DNA from: Microcystis sp. T1-4
Lineage (GTDB): Bacteria > Cyanobacteriota > Cyanobacteriia > Cyanobacteriales > Microcystaceae
Reading direction: 5' to 3'
Assembly (NCBI RefSeq): GCF_000297435.1
Contig: NZ_CAIP01000250.1
Location: 1 to 25,042 of the forward strand
DNA length: 25,042 bases
Part shown: piece after piece, positions 7,189-15,227 of the stretch
Position numbering within the stretch: the stretch's first letter is position 1
How the letters are laid out: each line of letters starts with the position of its first letter
The notes under the pieces: model-generated
What the model saw: only the letters and a program-made list of their open reading frames with translations
Databases searched by the model: none
Told to the model about the DNA's origin: nothing
Made by a program: the position numbers and the translations under genes

Positions 7189-7293
7189 TCAATAGGGTAA
7201 TGAATCAAGTCTTTTTTTCCAAGCGTCTAAAGCCGCCATTTTCTCCTCATGGTCAAGGTCGGCCAACCGCCTGAATCGCCTTTCTCTTTTCTG
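7189..7293 (-). other. 34-codon in-frame open stretch after the TAG stop of the SH3-like gene
   Basis: Directly after the TAG at 7294-7296 the same frame stays open for 34 codons to TGA at 7189-7191. It reads as plausible charged helical protein (RFRRLADLDHEEK, then ALDAWKKRLDSL). It contains its own ATG about 48 bp before the stop, preceded by GAGGAGAAA, which could start a 16-residue peptide. It could be a lost C-terminal extension, a readthrough product or a separate small ORF. Confidence 0.35.
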
Positions 7294-8112
7294 CTAAATA
7301 GCTTCAACGATGTTAGACTCAATTTGCTCAATGATGGCGGCCACATCTTCTTCTGTATCTCGAGGTTGGGTTAATTCCACATCCGTTGAGAAGAGGCACA
7401 TTTGAGTCCAGTCTAAGTTTTCCAGTTCACACTGGTCAATCACCGAACTGGGGATGTTTTTCAGGGTGATGCTATCCCATTCAATGCCGATGAGATTGCT
7501 CTGCCGCTCAATTGTCACAATTCTTCCTTGCCAACCACCGATGTCAGTCCCCAAATCTGGGTCAAGTACACCCTGTTTGACGATGACCGAGTCGCCGACT
7601 TTGAAGGCAAACTCTGACTCGGAAAATTCGGGCGACAAGCTGGAGGCAACCGAGAGATGATACTCGCTTCCTAGCTCTTTTAACTCAAAATCCACAATCA
7701 TCCGCTTGTTTTCCGAGAAATAACGGTTTTTCCTAGCGATTAGCTCCTCGATTAGCCCTTGAATATCCGCCTTGAGCCTTTTATCTCCTTTAAGAAGGTC
7801 TTTATTAAAAACTCGGTCTATCATCTCTTGCCGCTTTGATTCGGGGGACAACGCCAGATTCCAAGCGATTATCCCTATGGTCAGCAGTGTTCGCATAGAT
7901 CCCTTCGTTTCATTGGATTTGCGGTAAGGCTCGATAAAATCCTCCAGAACTTCCGACATTGTGACTTCCCCAGAAGGAGAGACGACAATTTCCTTGAAAG
8001 CCGATGACTTTTCTCTTAATTTCTTCTCAAAGCTTTTCAAGGGTTTTTCGGATCCTTGGGACATTTTCTGCAGCCTGAGCAGTTCACTAAATGCCTTCGA
8101 TTTTTTAGCCAT
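7294..8112 (-). CDS. Uncharacterised protein with SH3-like barrel domain
   Basis: 272 residues from ATG at 8110-8112. The N-terminal 60 residues are basic and probably coiled (MAKKSKAFSELLRLQKM, SFEKKLREK). Residues about 60-145 contain a conserved-looking helical block (ETKGSMRTLLTIGIIAWNLA). Residues about 170-230 look like an SH3-like barrel (FAFKVGDSVIVKQG, then IGGWQGRIVTIE and IGIEWDSITL), a fold that often binds protein or nucleic acid. The C-terminus is acidic (DTEEDVAAIIEQIESN). I do not recognise a function. It precedes the core-binding-domain gene. The TAG stop is followed by an in-frame open stretch of 34 codons, so homologues may be longer. Confidence 0.65.
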   Translation of the reverse strand: MAKKSKAFSELLRLQKMSQGSEKPLKSFEKKLREKSSAFKEIVVSPSGEVTMSEVLEDFIEPYRKSNETKGSMRTLLTIGIIAWNLALSPESKRQEMIDRVFNKDLLKGDKRLKADIQGLIEELIARKNRYFSENKRMIVDFELKELGSEYHLSVASSLSPEFSESEFAFKVGDSVIVKQGVLDPDLGTDIGGWQGRIVTIERQSNLIGIEWDSITLKNIPSSVIDQCELENLDWTQMCLFSTDVELTQPRDTEEDVAAIIEQIESNIVEAI

Positions 8113-8357
8113 GATTGAGCCAGAAAATATGTGTTATTAATCCTGTTGGGTTGCTGAACAACATTGGAATAGGGGAATTGTAACTGCTCTCAGGGAGCGA
8201 TTGCGCTCTCATTATTAAATCTTAAAGTTCTGGTCTGAGTCGTCAGCTGTTGACTGCTATCCGATACTTTTTTGTTAACATAGATTAGCAATGCACTTTC
8301 AGAGATTCTCTTAAAACAGAGGATATCTCCTTCCCAAATCCCCCGCAAGGGAAAAAT

Positions 8358-9521
8358 ATGTCTCAAAAGCCGATTTATCTAGATTGCCACGCCACGACAC
8401 CGCTAGAGCCGCAAGTTCTGGCGGCGATGTTGCCCTATTTTACCGAACACTTTGGTAATGCCAGTAGTATTAATCATGTCTATGGTTGGACAGCCGAGGC
8501 TGCGGTTAAACAGGCAAGAGAAACAATCGCCGCTGCTATTAATAGTAGTCCCGAAGAAATTATTTTTACCAGTGGAGCAACAGAGGCCAATAACCTGGCT
8601 ATCAAAGGGGTGGCCGAAGCTTATTTCGCCAAGGGACGGCACATAGTTACGGTGATGACAGAACATCGCGCCGTTTTAGATCCCTGTCATTATCTGGAAA
8701 AATTGGGTTTTGAGGTGACAATTTTACCCGTCAGTGGTGATGGCTTAATTGACTTGGAATTACTAGAAAAATCTTTACGTCCTGACACGATTTTGCTGTC
8801 AATTATGGCTGCTAATAACGAGATTGGGGTGATTCAACCTTTAGCGGCAATTGGGGCGATTTGTCGCCAGTATCAGGTGCTTTTTCATACGGATGCGGCC
8901 CAAGCAATCGGCAAAATTCCCCTAGATGTGGAGGAAATGAATATAGATATGATGTCCTTAACTGCCCACAAAGTCCACGGACCAAAGGGAATCGGTGCGC
9001 TGTACGTCCGGCGCCGAAACCCTAGAGTCCGTCTCGCCGCTCAAATTCAAGGGGGAGGACAGGAAAAAGGACTGCGATCGGGTACACTGTTTACACCACA
9101 AATTGTCGGTTTTGCCAAGGCGGTAGAATTGGGCATCAAAGCGATAGAAGAAGACACCAGCCACTTAAATCAGTTAAAAGCCCGTTTATGGGAGATTATC
9201 AGTCAATTAGACAGAATTTATCTCAATGGTCATCCTAGCCAAAGATTAGCCGGAAATTTGAATATTAGTATTGAAGGGGTGGACGGTGCGGCGTTATTGT
9301 TAGGATTACAGCCAATAGTGGCGCTTTCCTCCGGTTCTGCCTGTTCTTCTAGCCATACCGCCCCCTCCCACGTTTTAACTGCCTTGGGTCGCCCCGAATC
9401 TCTCGCTTATGCCTCCCTGCGCTTCGGGTTGAGTCGTTTTAATACTTTAGAAGAAATTGAACTGGTGGGGGAACAGGTGGTTTTAACGGTTAATTCCCTC
9501 CGCAAGGCCAAAAATTTTTGA
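8358..9521 (+). CDS. iscS: Cysteine desulfurase (NifS/IscS family)
   Basis: A 387-residue PLP enzyme that takes sulfur from L-cysteine as a persulfide and passes it to Fe-S cluster or thio-cofactor assembly; it is cytosolic. Key residues are visible: H103 (TEHRAVLDP), D179 and Q182 (HTDAAQ), the PLP lysine K205 (LTAHKVHGPKG), and the catalytic cysteine C329 in SSGSACSSS within the flexible loop. The length and motif order match group I (IscS/NifS-like), not SufS. AAGGG precedes the ATG. It stands alone on the plus strand with no isc or suf gene beside it, and converges on ndhD with a 62-bp gap. The 245-bp upstream region (8113-8357) carries its leader, but I see no confident promoter. The symbol iscS follows the family; nifS would be equally defensible. 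Confidence 0.93.
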   Translation: MSQKPIYLDCHATTPLEPQVLAAMLPYFTEHFGNASSINHVYGWTAEAAVKQARETIAAAINSSPEEIIFTSGATEANNLAIKGVAEAYFAKGRHIVTVMTEHRAVLDPCHYLEKLGFEVTILPVSGDGLIDLELLEKSLRPDTILLSIMAANNEIGVIQPLAAIGAICRQYQVLFHTDAAQAIGKIPLDVEEMNIDMMSLTAHKVHGPKGIGALYVRRRNPRVRLAAQIQGGGQEKGLRSGTLFTPQIVGFAKAVELGIKAIEEDTSHLNQLKARLWEIISQLDRIYLNGHPSQRLAGNLNISIEGVDGAALLLGLQPIVALSSGSACSSSHTAPSHVLTALGRPESLAYASLRFGLSRFNTLEEIELVGEQVVLTVNSLRKAKNF

Positions 9522-9583
9522 CGTTTCGGCTCCTATCCACAAGTTAGTTTCGGTCTAGGTTGGAAAAATTCCGGAAAAGCTTT

Positions 9584-11056
9584 CTATGATTGCCTTTGAC
9601 TGATTGCCGTGCCGGTTAATAACACTGATGCTTGGTTTTCAGTCCAGTGAATCATCCAACTCGGTTGTAATCCCAAAACAATAATAAATAAAGCCAAAGC
9701 AATTTCGGGAAATCTTTCGGGCCAGGTACTGCGGGGAATGCGCGATAATTCAGGGGTTAAACGACCAAAGAAAACCCGATTAATCATCAGGAGAAAATAT
9801 ACTGCGGTTAAACCACTAGCGACCAAACATAAGAGCGTTTGTATCGGAAAAATCGGGAAACTGCCACGAAAGACCAAAAATTCGGCGATAAATCCCACCA
9901 TTCCGGGGATGCCGGCGCTGGCCATGGCCGCTAAAATCATTAACATTCCCGTGATTGGTAAACCTCTTTCTGGATTTAATAAACCGCGTAGATAATCCAC
10001 ATCCCGGCTGCCGGTTTTTTTATACACTACTCCCACCAACAAAAATAACAAAGCGGAAATTAAACCGTGACTAATCATCTGCAAAATCGCCGCAGTGATG
10101 CTTAATCTGGTGGTGGCCGCCGCCGCTAGTAAAATATAGGCCATGTGGGAAATGGAAGAATAGGCGACTACTTTTTTCATATCCTTTTGGGCAATAGCGC
10201 AACTGGCCCCGTAGAGGGCGCTGATAGCTGCTATCGTTGCTAACCAAGGGGCGATAGTCACCCAAGCGTCAAGAAATAAACCGACTCCAAAGCGCAGCAG
10301 TCCATAGGTTCCTAATTTGAGTAATATTCCCGCTAAAAGCACAGAAACGGGGGTAGATGCTTCGACGTGGGCATCCGGTAGCCAAGTATGAAAGGGAAAA
10401 ATAGGGATTTTGATGGCTAATCCAATCAGAAGGGGGATGAGGAGCAGTAATTGGGTTTTAACGTCTAAATTATTCGATAAAAGGGGGTTATAGGCGAAAT
10501 TATTAGCACCGGTTAGCCAAACTAAGCCGAGGAAAGAGATTAGCACTAAAAAGCCTGAAATTGCCGTGTATAATAAAAATTTCATGCCCGCATAACCGCG
10601 TCTTTGACCCCCCCAAATGGCAATGAGAAAGTAAAGCGGGACGATTTCTAATTCGTAAAATAGGAAAAATAGCAGTAAATCCTGCGCTAGAAAGGCCCCC
10701 GCTACTCCGGCATTGAGTAACAAGAGCAGAGAATAGTAAAATTTCGGTCGGTTAACCTCTGTACCACTAGCATAAAGAGCAATTATTGTCAAGATGCTGT
10801 TAAGAAAAAGTAATGAGAATGACAATCCATCAACACCGAGGGCATAATTGAAACCGAGGAAATTAATCCAAGGCAGGTTAACCGTGAACTGCATTTGCGG
10901 GTTACTAGGGTCAAATTGCCAGCCAAGGAGAATATTAAGCAGTAAGAGAACGACAGCAAGAGTTAGAGCTAATCCTCGCACTTTTTTCGCCTCTAGAGGC
11001 GTGTAGGCAATCAGTATCGCCCCTATAATCGGTAGCCAAATAAAAGCGTTGAGCAT
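9584..11056 (-). CDS. ndhD: NAD(P)H-quinone oxidoreductase subunit 4 (NdhD)
   Basis: A 490-residue polytopic protein of the Mrp/NuoM/NdhD antiporter-like family, the proton-pumping arm of cyanobacterial NDH-1 in the thylakoid membrane. Residues of the proton path are in place: E135 (FFLFYELEIVPLYFLIAIWG), K216 (GLAIKIPIFPFHTWLPDAH), K247 (LAGILLKLGTYG), and a late glutamate (GMVGFIAEF). Cyanobacteria carry several NdhD paralogues, for respiration (D1, D2) or CO2 uptake (D3, D4). The short length and the ending (GLQPSWMIHWTE) lean toward the D3/D4 side, but I cannot settle this by eye. It has no ndhF neighbour: upstream is a dispersed repeat and then the restriction island. Confidence 0.93.
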   Translation of the reverse strand: MLNAFIWLPIIGAILIAYTPLEAKKVRGLALTLAVVLLLLNILLGWQFDPSNPQMQFTVNLPWINFLGFNYALGVDGLSFSLLFLNSILTIIALYASGTEVNRPKFYYSLLLLLNAGVAGAFLAQDLLLFFLFYELEIVPLYFLIAIWGGQRRGYAGMKFLLYTAISGFLVLISFLGLVWLTGANNFAYNPLLSNNLDVKTQLLLLIPLLIGLAIKIPIFPFHTWLPDAHVEASTPVSVLLAGILLKLGTYGLLRFGVGLFLDAWVTIAPWLATIAAISALYGASCAIAQKDMKKVVAYSSISHMAYILLAAAATTRLSITAAILQMISHGLISALLFLLVGVVYKKTGSRDVDYLRGLLNPERGLPITGMLMILAAMASAGIPGMVGFIAEFLVFRGSFPIFPIQTLLCLVASGLTAVYFLLMINRVFFGRLTPELSRIPRSTWPERFPEIALALFIIVLGLQPSWMIHWTENQASVLLTGTAISQRQS

Positions 11057-11162
11057 TCTTTAATGGGCATGATAAACCTTCCCATTATTGCCTGAGCGGT
11101 CAATCTTTAGCAATATAAACTGGTGAACATTTAAGTGGGTGGGTGGAATTAAATATAAAATG

Positions 11163-11248
11163 AACGTAGGTTGGGTTGAAGCATGAAACCCAACGCCCGC
11201 ATGGGTTACGCTACCGCTAACCCATCCTACAAATAATTGTGCCTACCT
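11163..11248 (+). repeat. 86-bp dispersed repeat, copy A
   Basis: Begins aacgtaggttgggttgaagc, with an internal imperfect palindrome (gttgggttgaagcatgaaacccaac, arms gttgggtt and aacccaac). An inverted copy is at 24639-24724 with only a few differences. It ends 17 bp before the hsdM start codon, so it forms most of the hsdM leader. The rest of 11057-11265 shows no gene. Confidence 0.85.
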
Positions 11249-11265
11249 ACTTAACTTAACTAACG

Positions 11266-13935
11266 ATGAAACAAGAAAAGATCACTCTCAGTCAACTCGA
11301 AGGCTTTCTATTTAAGGCGGCGGACATTCTTCGCGGCAAAATGGACGCTTCCGAGTTCAAAGAATTTATCTTTGGGATGTTGTTCCTCAAACGCTTGTCA
11401 GACGAGTTTGAGCGCAAGCAAGCGCAACTCAAGAAACAATATGCACACATCCCAGACCCGTCGCTGCTGGCCGAACTCCTAGAAGGCGAAACCTCCTATG
11501 GAGAAACATTTTTCGTACCTCCTCGCGCTCGCTGGCATCAATCCTGGCGCGACGAAAACGGCCAGGAAGTGCCGCCGCTCAAACACCTTAAGCAGGACAT
11601 CGGCAATATGCTCAATAAGGCATTAGCGGCGGTAGAGGATGCTAACGATGCCTTGGCGGGAGTGCTGAAGAATAACATCGATTTTAATGCCACCAAGGGC
11701 AAAACCAAGATACCTGACCAAAAATGGAAGGATTTACTAGATCATTTCAATCAGCCCCAATTTGTGCTGGTCAACGATAATTTTGAGTTTCCCGACCTAT
11801 TGGGTGCAGCCTACGAGTACCTAATCAAATACTTTGCCGATAGTGCCGGGAAGAAAGGGGGAGAATTTTACACGCCGGCCGAGGTGGTGCGGCTGTTGGT
11901 ACAGTTGGTCAAACCCCAAGCGGGCCATACTATCTACGACCCTACCGTGGGGTCGGGCGGTTTCCTTATCCAGTCCTATCAATATGTGGAGGAACAGGGG
12001 CAAAACCCCCAGAATCTGGCACTCTACGGACAGGATTCTAATGGTACGGTCTGGTCAATTTGTAATATGAATATGATCCTCCACAACATCACCCGCTTCA
12101 CCATTGAAAACGGGGATACTCTCGAAGATCCGCTCATTTTAGAAAACGGACAGATTCGCAAGTTTGACCGAGTTCTGGCTAATCCGCCCTTTTCCCAGGA
12201 TTACAGCCGGGCTAATCTCAAGTTTACCAACCGCTTTCGCGAATTCTGCCCGGAAAAGGGGAAAAAGGCGGATCTGATGTTTGTCCAGCACATGATTGCC
12301 AGTCTTAAACCCGACGGCCACATGGCCACTATCATGCCCCATGGGGTGCTATTTCGGGGGGGGAAAGAGAAGCTGATTCGAGAGATCTTAATTGAGGATG
12401 ATCTGATTGAGGCGATTATTAGTTTGCCCCCGGGGTTATTTTATGGCACGGGTATCCCGGCCTGTGTGTTGGTGGTGAATAAAAATAAACCTGATGAATT
12501 ACGCGATAAAATCCTTTTTATTAATGCCGATCGAGAATATGCTGAGGGAAAAAACCAGAATAAATTGCGCCCCGAAGACATTGAAAAGATCGATTATGTC
12601 TTTACCCACAAGCGAGAATATCCCAAATATAGCCGCTTGGTAGATAAGTCGGAAATTGTCGAAAAACACGACTTTAATCTTAATATTCGCCGCTATGTGG
12701 ATAATACGCCAGACCCGGAACCGGAGGATGTAAAAGCTCACTTGATGGGGGGTATTCCGCAGGCTGAAATTGCCGCACAAAAGGATACTTTTGCTAAGTT
12801 TGGCATCAACACAAATACCCTATTTAGACCCCTACGCCCCGGCTATGCTAGTTTTTGCCCAGAAATTGCCACGAAAGCCGCTATTAAAGAGAATCTGGAA
12901 GCTAATCCCGATTTACAAGCAAGGATAAGCGACCACTATACTACGCTTAAAAATTGGTGGCGAGAAGCGCGGGATGATTTTGCCAAGTTGGAGGGAAATA
13001 ATATTATGCCCCAAGTGCGGCAGCAATTACTGAGCAGCCTTAAACAGCAGCTGATTCCTTTGGGGGTTTTGGATGAGTTTAAATCGGCGGGGGTGTTTGT
13101 TAACTGGTGGCAGCAGATTCGCTATGATCTAAAGACTATTATTAACACTGGCTGGCATCATACTCTTATCCCTGATCAGTATTTATTAGCGGCATTTTTT
13201 CAGGCGGAAGAGGCGGCAATTGAGGAACTGGAAAGTAAGATTAGTGCAGTCCAAGGGGAGTTAAGCGAAGCGGTAGAATCAGCGCAAGAGGTGGCGAATT
13301 ATGAACCAGAAGAGGAAGAAACTGTTAGCGCCGCATCGATTAAGAAATGGCTTAAAGAGTTGATAGATGACCTGAAGCAATCCCAGGGCGATTCAGCAGC
13401 CAGAGAGCGCCAATATTACCAACAAGAATACAATGTTATTACTGACATTGAGAACCGAATCAAGTTACTTAAGAATACGCTTAAAGAACAGCAGGGTCAG
13501 CTTGAGTTAAAGCTGCGCTTAAAACGGGTTGGTGATGAGGAATTTAAGGCTGAAACTGTTGAATTACTTGAGCAGGTACAAAATCAGCTTATGGGGTTAA
13601 ATGCCAGTAAAAAGGAAGAAAAGGCCAAGATTAACGCGCTTAATAAGGATAAGAAAGCCTTGGAGATTAAATTATCTTATCCTGAGGGATTACTGACTGA
13701 AATAGGAGGACAGTTAAGGGATGAAGAGGCGAAAAAATTGATTCTAAAAAAGCTCTATGATTGGGTATCGGAGCAGCTTAATCGTTACTTGAATGGGGAA
13801 AAGCGGGGACTTGTCGCTAAGGTTGAGAATCTTTGGGATAAGTATGCGGTATCAAGTCAGGAAATGGAGGCCCAGCGAGAGCAGACTTTAGGAGAATTAA
13901 ATGAGTTTTTGAGTAAGTTGAGGTATTTGGCGTGA
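11266..13935 (+). CDS. hsdM: Type I restriction-modification methyltransferase subunit HsdM (long form)
   Basis: An 889-residue N6-adenine methyltransferase subunit. The helical HsdM N-domain is at about 6-150 (LSQLEGFLFKAADILRGKM). SAM motif I is at about 225-233 (DPTVGSGGF), with GGEFYTPAEVVRLLV before it. Catalytic NPPF is at 306-309. The usual HsdM length is near 500; this one continues for about 370 residues. The extension has a WW-rich helical block (NWWREARDD, FVNWWQQIRYDL) and a long charged, probably coiled-coil region at about 650-800. The long form probably helps hold HsdS or HsdR, by inference. Base composition looks richer in G+C before about 12450 and more A+T-rich after, which may mark a recombinational join. 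The stop overlaps the hsdS start. Confidence 0.95.
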   Translation: MKQEKITLSQLEGFLFKAADILRGKMDASEFKEFIFGMLFLKRLSDEFERKQAQLKKQYAHIPDPSLLAELLEGETSYGETFFVPPRARWHQSWRDENGQEVPPLKHLKQDIGNMLNKALAAVEDANDALAGVLKNNIDFNATKGKTKIPDQKWKDLLDHFNQPQFVLVNDNFEFPDLLGAAYEYLIKYFADSAGKKGGEFYTPAEVVRLLVQLVKPQAGHTIYDPTVGSGGFLIQSYQYVEEQGQNPQNLALYGQDSNGTVWSICNMNMILHNITRFTIENGDTLEDPLILENGQIRKFDRVLANPPFSQDYSRANLKFTNRFREFCPEKGKKADLMFVQHMIASLKPDGHMATIMPHGVLFRGGKEKLIREILIEDDLIEAIISLPPGLFYGTGIPACVLVVNKNKPDELRDKILFINADREYAEGKNQNKLRPEDIEKIDYVFTHKREYPKYSRLVDKSEIVEKHDFNLNIRRYVDNTPDPEPEDVKAHLMGGIPQAEIAAQKDTFAKFGINTNTLFRPLRPGYASFCPEIATKAAIKENLEANPDLQARISDHYTTLKNWWREARDDFAKLEGNNIMPQVRQQLLSSLKQQLIPLGVLDEFKSAGVFVNWWQQIRYDLKTIINTGWHHTLIPDQYLLAAFFQAEEAAIEELESKISAVQGELSEAVESAQEVANYEPEEEETVSAASIKKWLKELIDDLKQSQGDSAARERQYYQQEYNVITDIENRIKLLKNTLKEQQGQLELKLRLKRVGDEEFKAETVELLEQVQNQLMGLNASKKEEKAKINALNKDKKALEIKLSYPEGLLTEIGGQLRDEEAKKLILKKLYDWVSEQLNRYLNGEKRGLVAKVENLWDKYAVSSQEMEAQREQTLGELNEFLSKLRYLA

Positions 13936-15227
13936 TGAAAAATTGGGATGTAAAAAAACTTCGTGATCTTGCTGATATACGAGTTAGTAATGTTGACAAA
14001 AAAATTTATCCTAGCGAACGACCTGTAAAGCTTTGCAACTACATGGACGTTTACACAAATGAATATATTGATGGATCAATTCAGTTTATGGAAGGTTCTG
14101 CAAACGATGCAGAAATTGAGCGATTTGGTTTAAATATTGGAGATGTAATTATTACCAAAGACTCAGAAACTCCTGATGATATTGGTATTCCCACCGTTAT
14201 ACATGAGCAAATAGATAACTTAGTTTGTGGTTATCATCTGGCACTAATTCGACCTGACAATGAAAAAATTGATTCTATCTTTCTCTCTAAATATCTTTCA
14301 ACTTCACGAGTAGCTAATTATTTTGCTCTTCATGCTAGTGGTTCTACACGCTTTGGGCTTCCTATTGGAGCAATTGAGTCAGTTGAAATTTTAACGCCCC
14401 CAATTAAAGAACAAACCCAAATCGCCACCATCCTTTCAACAATAGACCGCGCGATTGAGCAAACCGAAGCCCTAATTGCCAAGCAGCAACGCATCAAAAC
14501 CGGACTAATGCAGGACTTGCTCACCAAAGGAATTGATGAAAACGGCAATATTCGCAGTGAAGAAACCCATGAGTTTAAGGATTCACCGCTTGGAAGGATT
14601 CCGGTTGAGTGGGAGGTGAAAAGTCTTGACGAACTAACAACAAAGATTGGTGACGGAATACATACAACTCCGGCTTACTCTGAAAACACCGGATTCTTCT
14701 TCATAAATGGAAATAACCTAGGGGATGGATCAATTCACATTACTTCCGATACTTTGTGCGTCAATCAAGGCGAATTTAGGAAATACTACATTGAACTTGA
14801 CGATAGAACGATTTTGTACTCAATCAATGGTACGATTGGGAATATCGCATTTTATAAAAATGAGCCAGTGGTTCTCGGAAAAAGTGCAGCGTATATAAAA
14901 TGCAAGAAATCGGTAAATGCTCGCCTAATTTATCACATCCTCCAGTCAGAGCCAGTACACCGATTTTATGATTATGAACTTACCGGCTCAACTATCAAAA
15001 ATCTTTCATTGGCGGCGATGCGAGCAACCCCAATCAAGATACCCCGAATGCAAGAAGAACAAGAGTTCTTAGCGTGCAGGCTGGACTTGTGTGTTTACGA
15101 GATAGGGCAAGCAAACAATTGTCTATCTAAACTCCGCTCTCTCAAAACTGGACTTATGCAAGACCTGCTAACAGGCAAAGTCCGAGTTACCGAATTAATT
15201 AAAGAAAGGGAGACAGACAACCTATGA
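13935..15227 (+). CDS. hsdS: Type I restriction-modification specificity subunit HsdS
   Basis: 430 residues from the ATG at 13935, which overlaps the hsdM TGA (TGATG); a GTG at 13932 is the alternative. Two target-recognition halves are visible, about 1-160 and 225-385. Each is followed by a conserved helical spacer ending in the repeated KTGLMQDLLT (about 188-197 and 409-418). The middle spacer has the classic IATILSTIDRAIEQTEALIA. HsdS sets the bipartite DNA target of the complex and orients HsdM. Both TRDs are intact, so the target should be asymmetric; the sequence cannot be predicted by eye. The first TRD is notably A+T-rich, as expected for exchangeable TRDs. The gene overlaps the next one by 4 bp (ATGA), indicating translational coupling. 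Confidence 0.95.
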   Translation: MKNWDVKKLRDLADIRVSNVDKKIYPSERPVKLCNYMDVYTNEYIDGSIQFMEGSANDAEIERFGLNIGDVIITKDSETPDDIGIPTVIHEQIDNLVCGYHLALIRPDNEKIDSIFLSKYLSTSRVANYFALHASGSTRFGLPIGAIESVEILTPPIKEQTQIATILSTIDRAIEQTEALIAKQQRIKTGLMQDLLTKGIDENGNIRSEETHEFKDSPLGRIPVEWEVKSLDELTTKIGDGIHTTPAYSENTGFFFINGNNLGDGSIHITSDTLCVNQGEFRKYYIELDDRTILYSINGTIGNIAFYKNEPVVLGKSAAYIKCKKSVNARLIYHILQSEPVHRFYDYELTGSTIKNLSLAAMRATPIKIPRMQEEQEFLACRLDLCVYEIGQANNCLSKLRSLKTGLMQDLLTGKVRVTELIKERETDNL

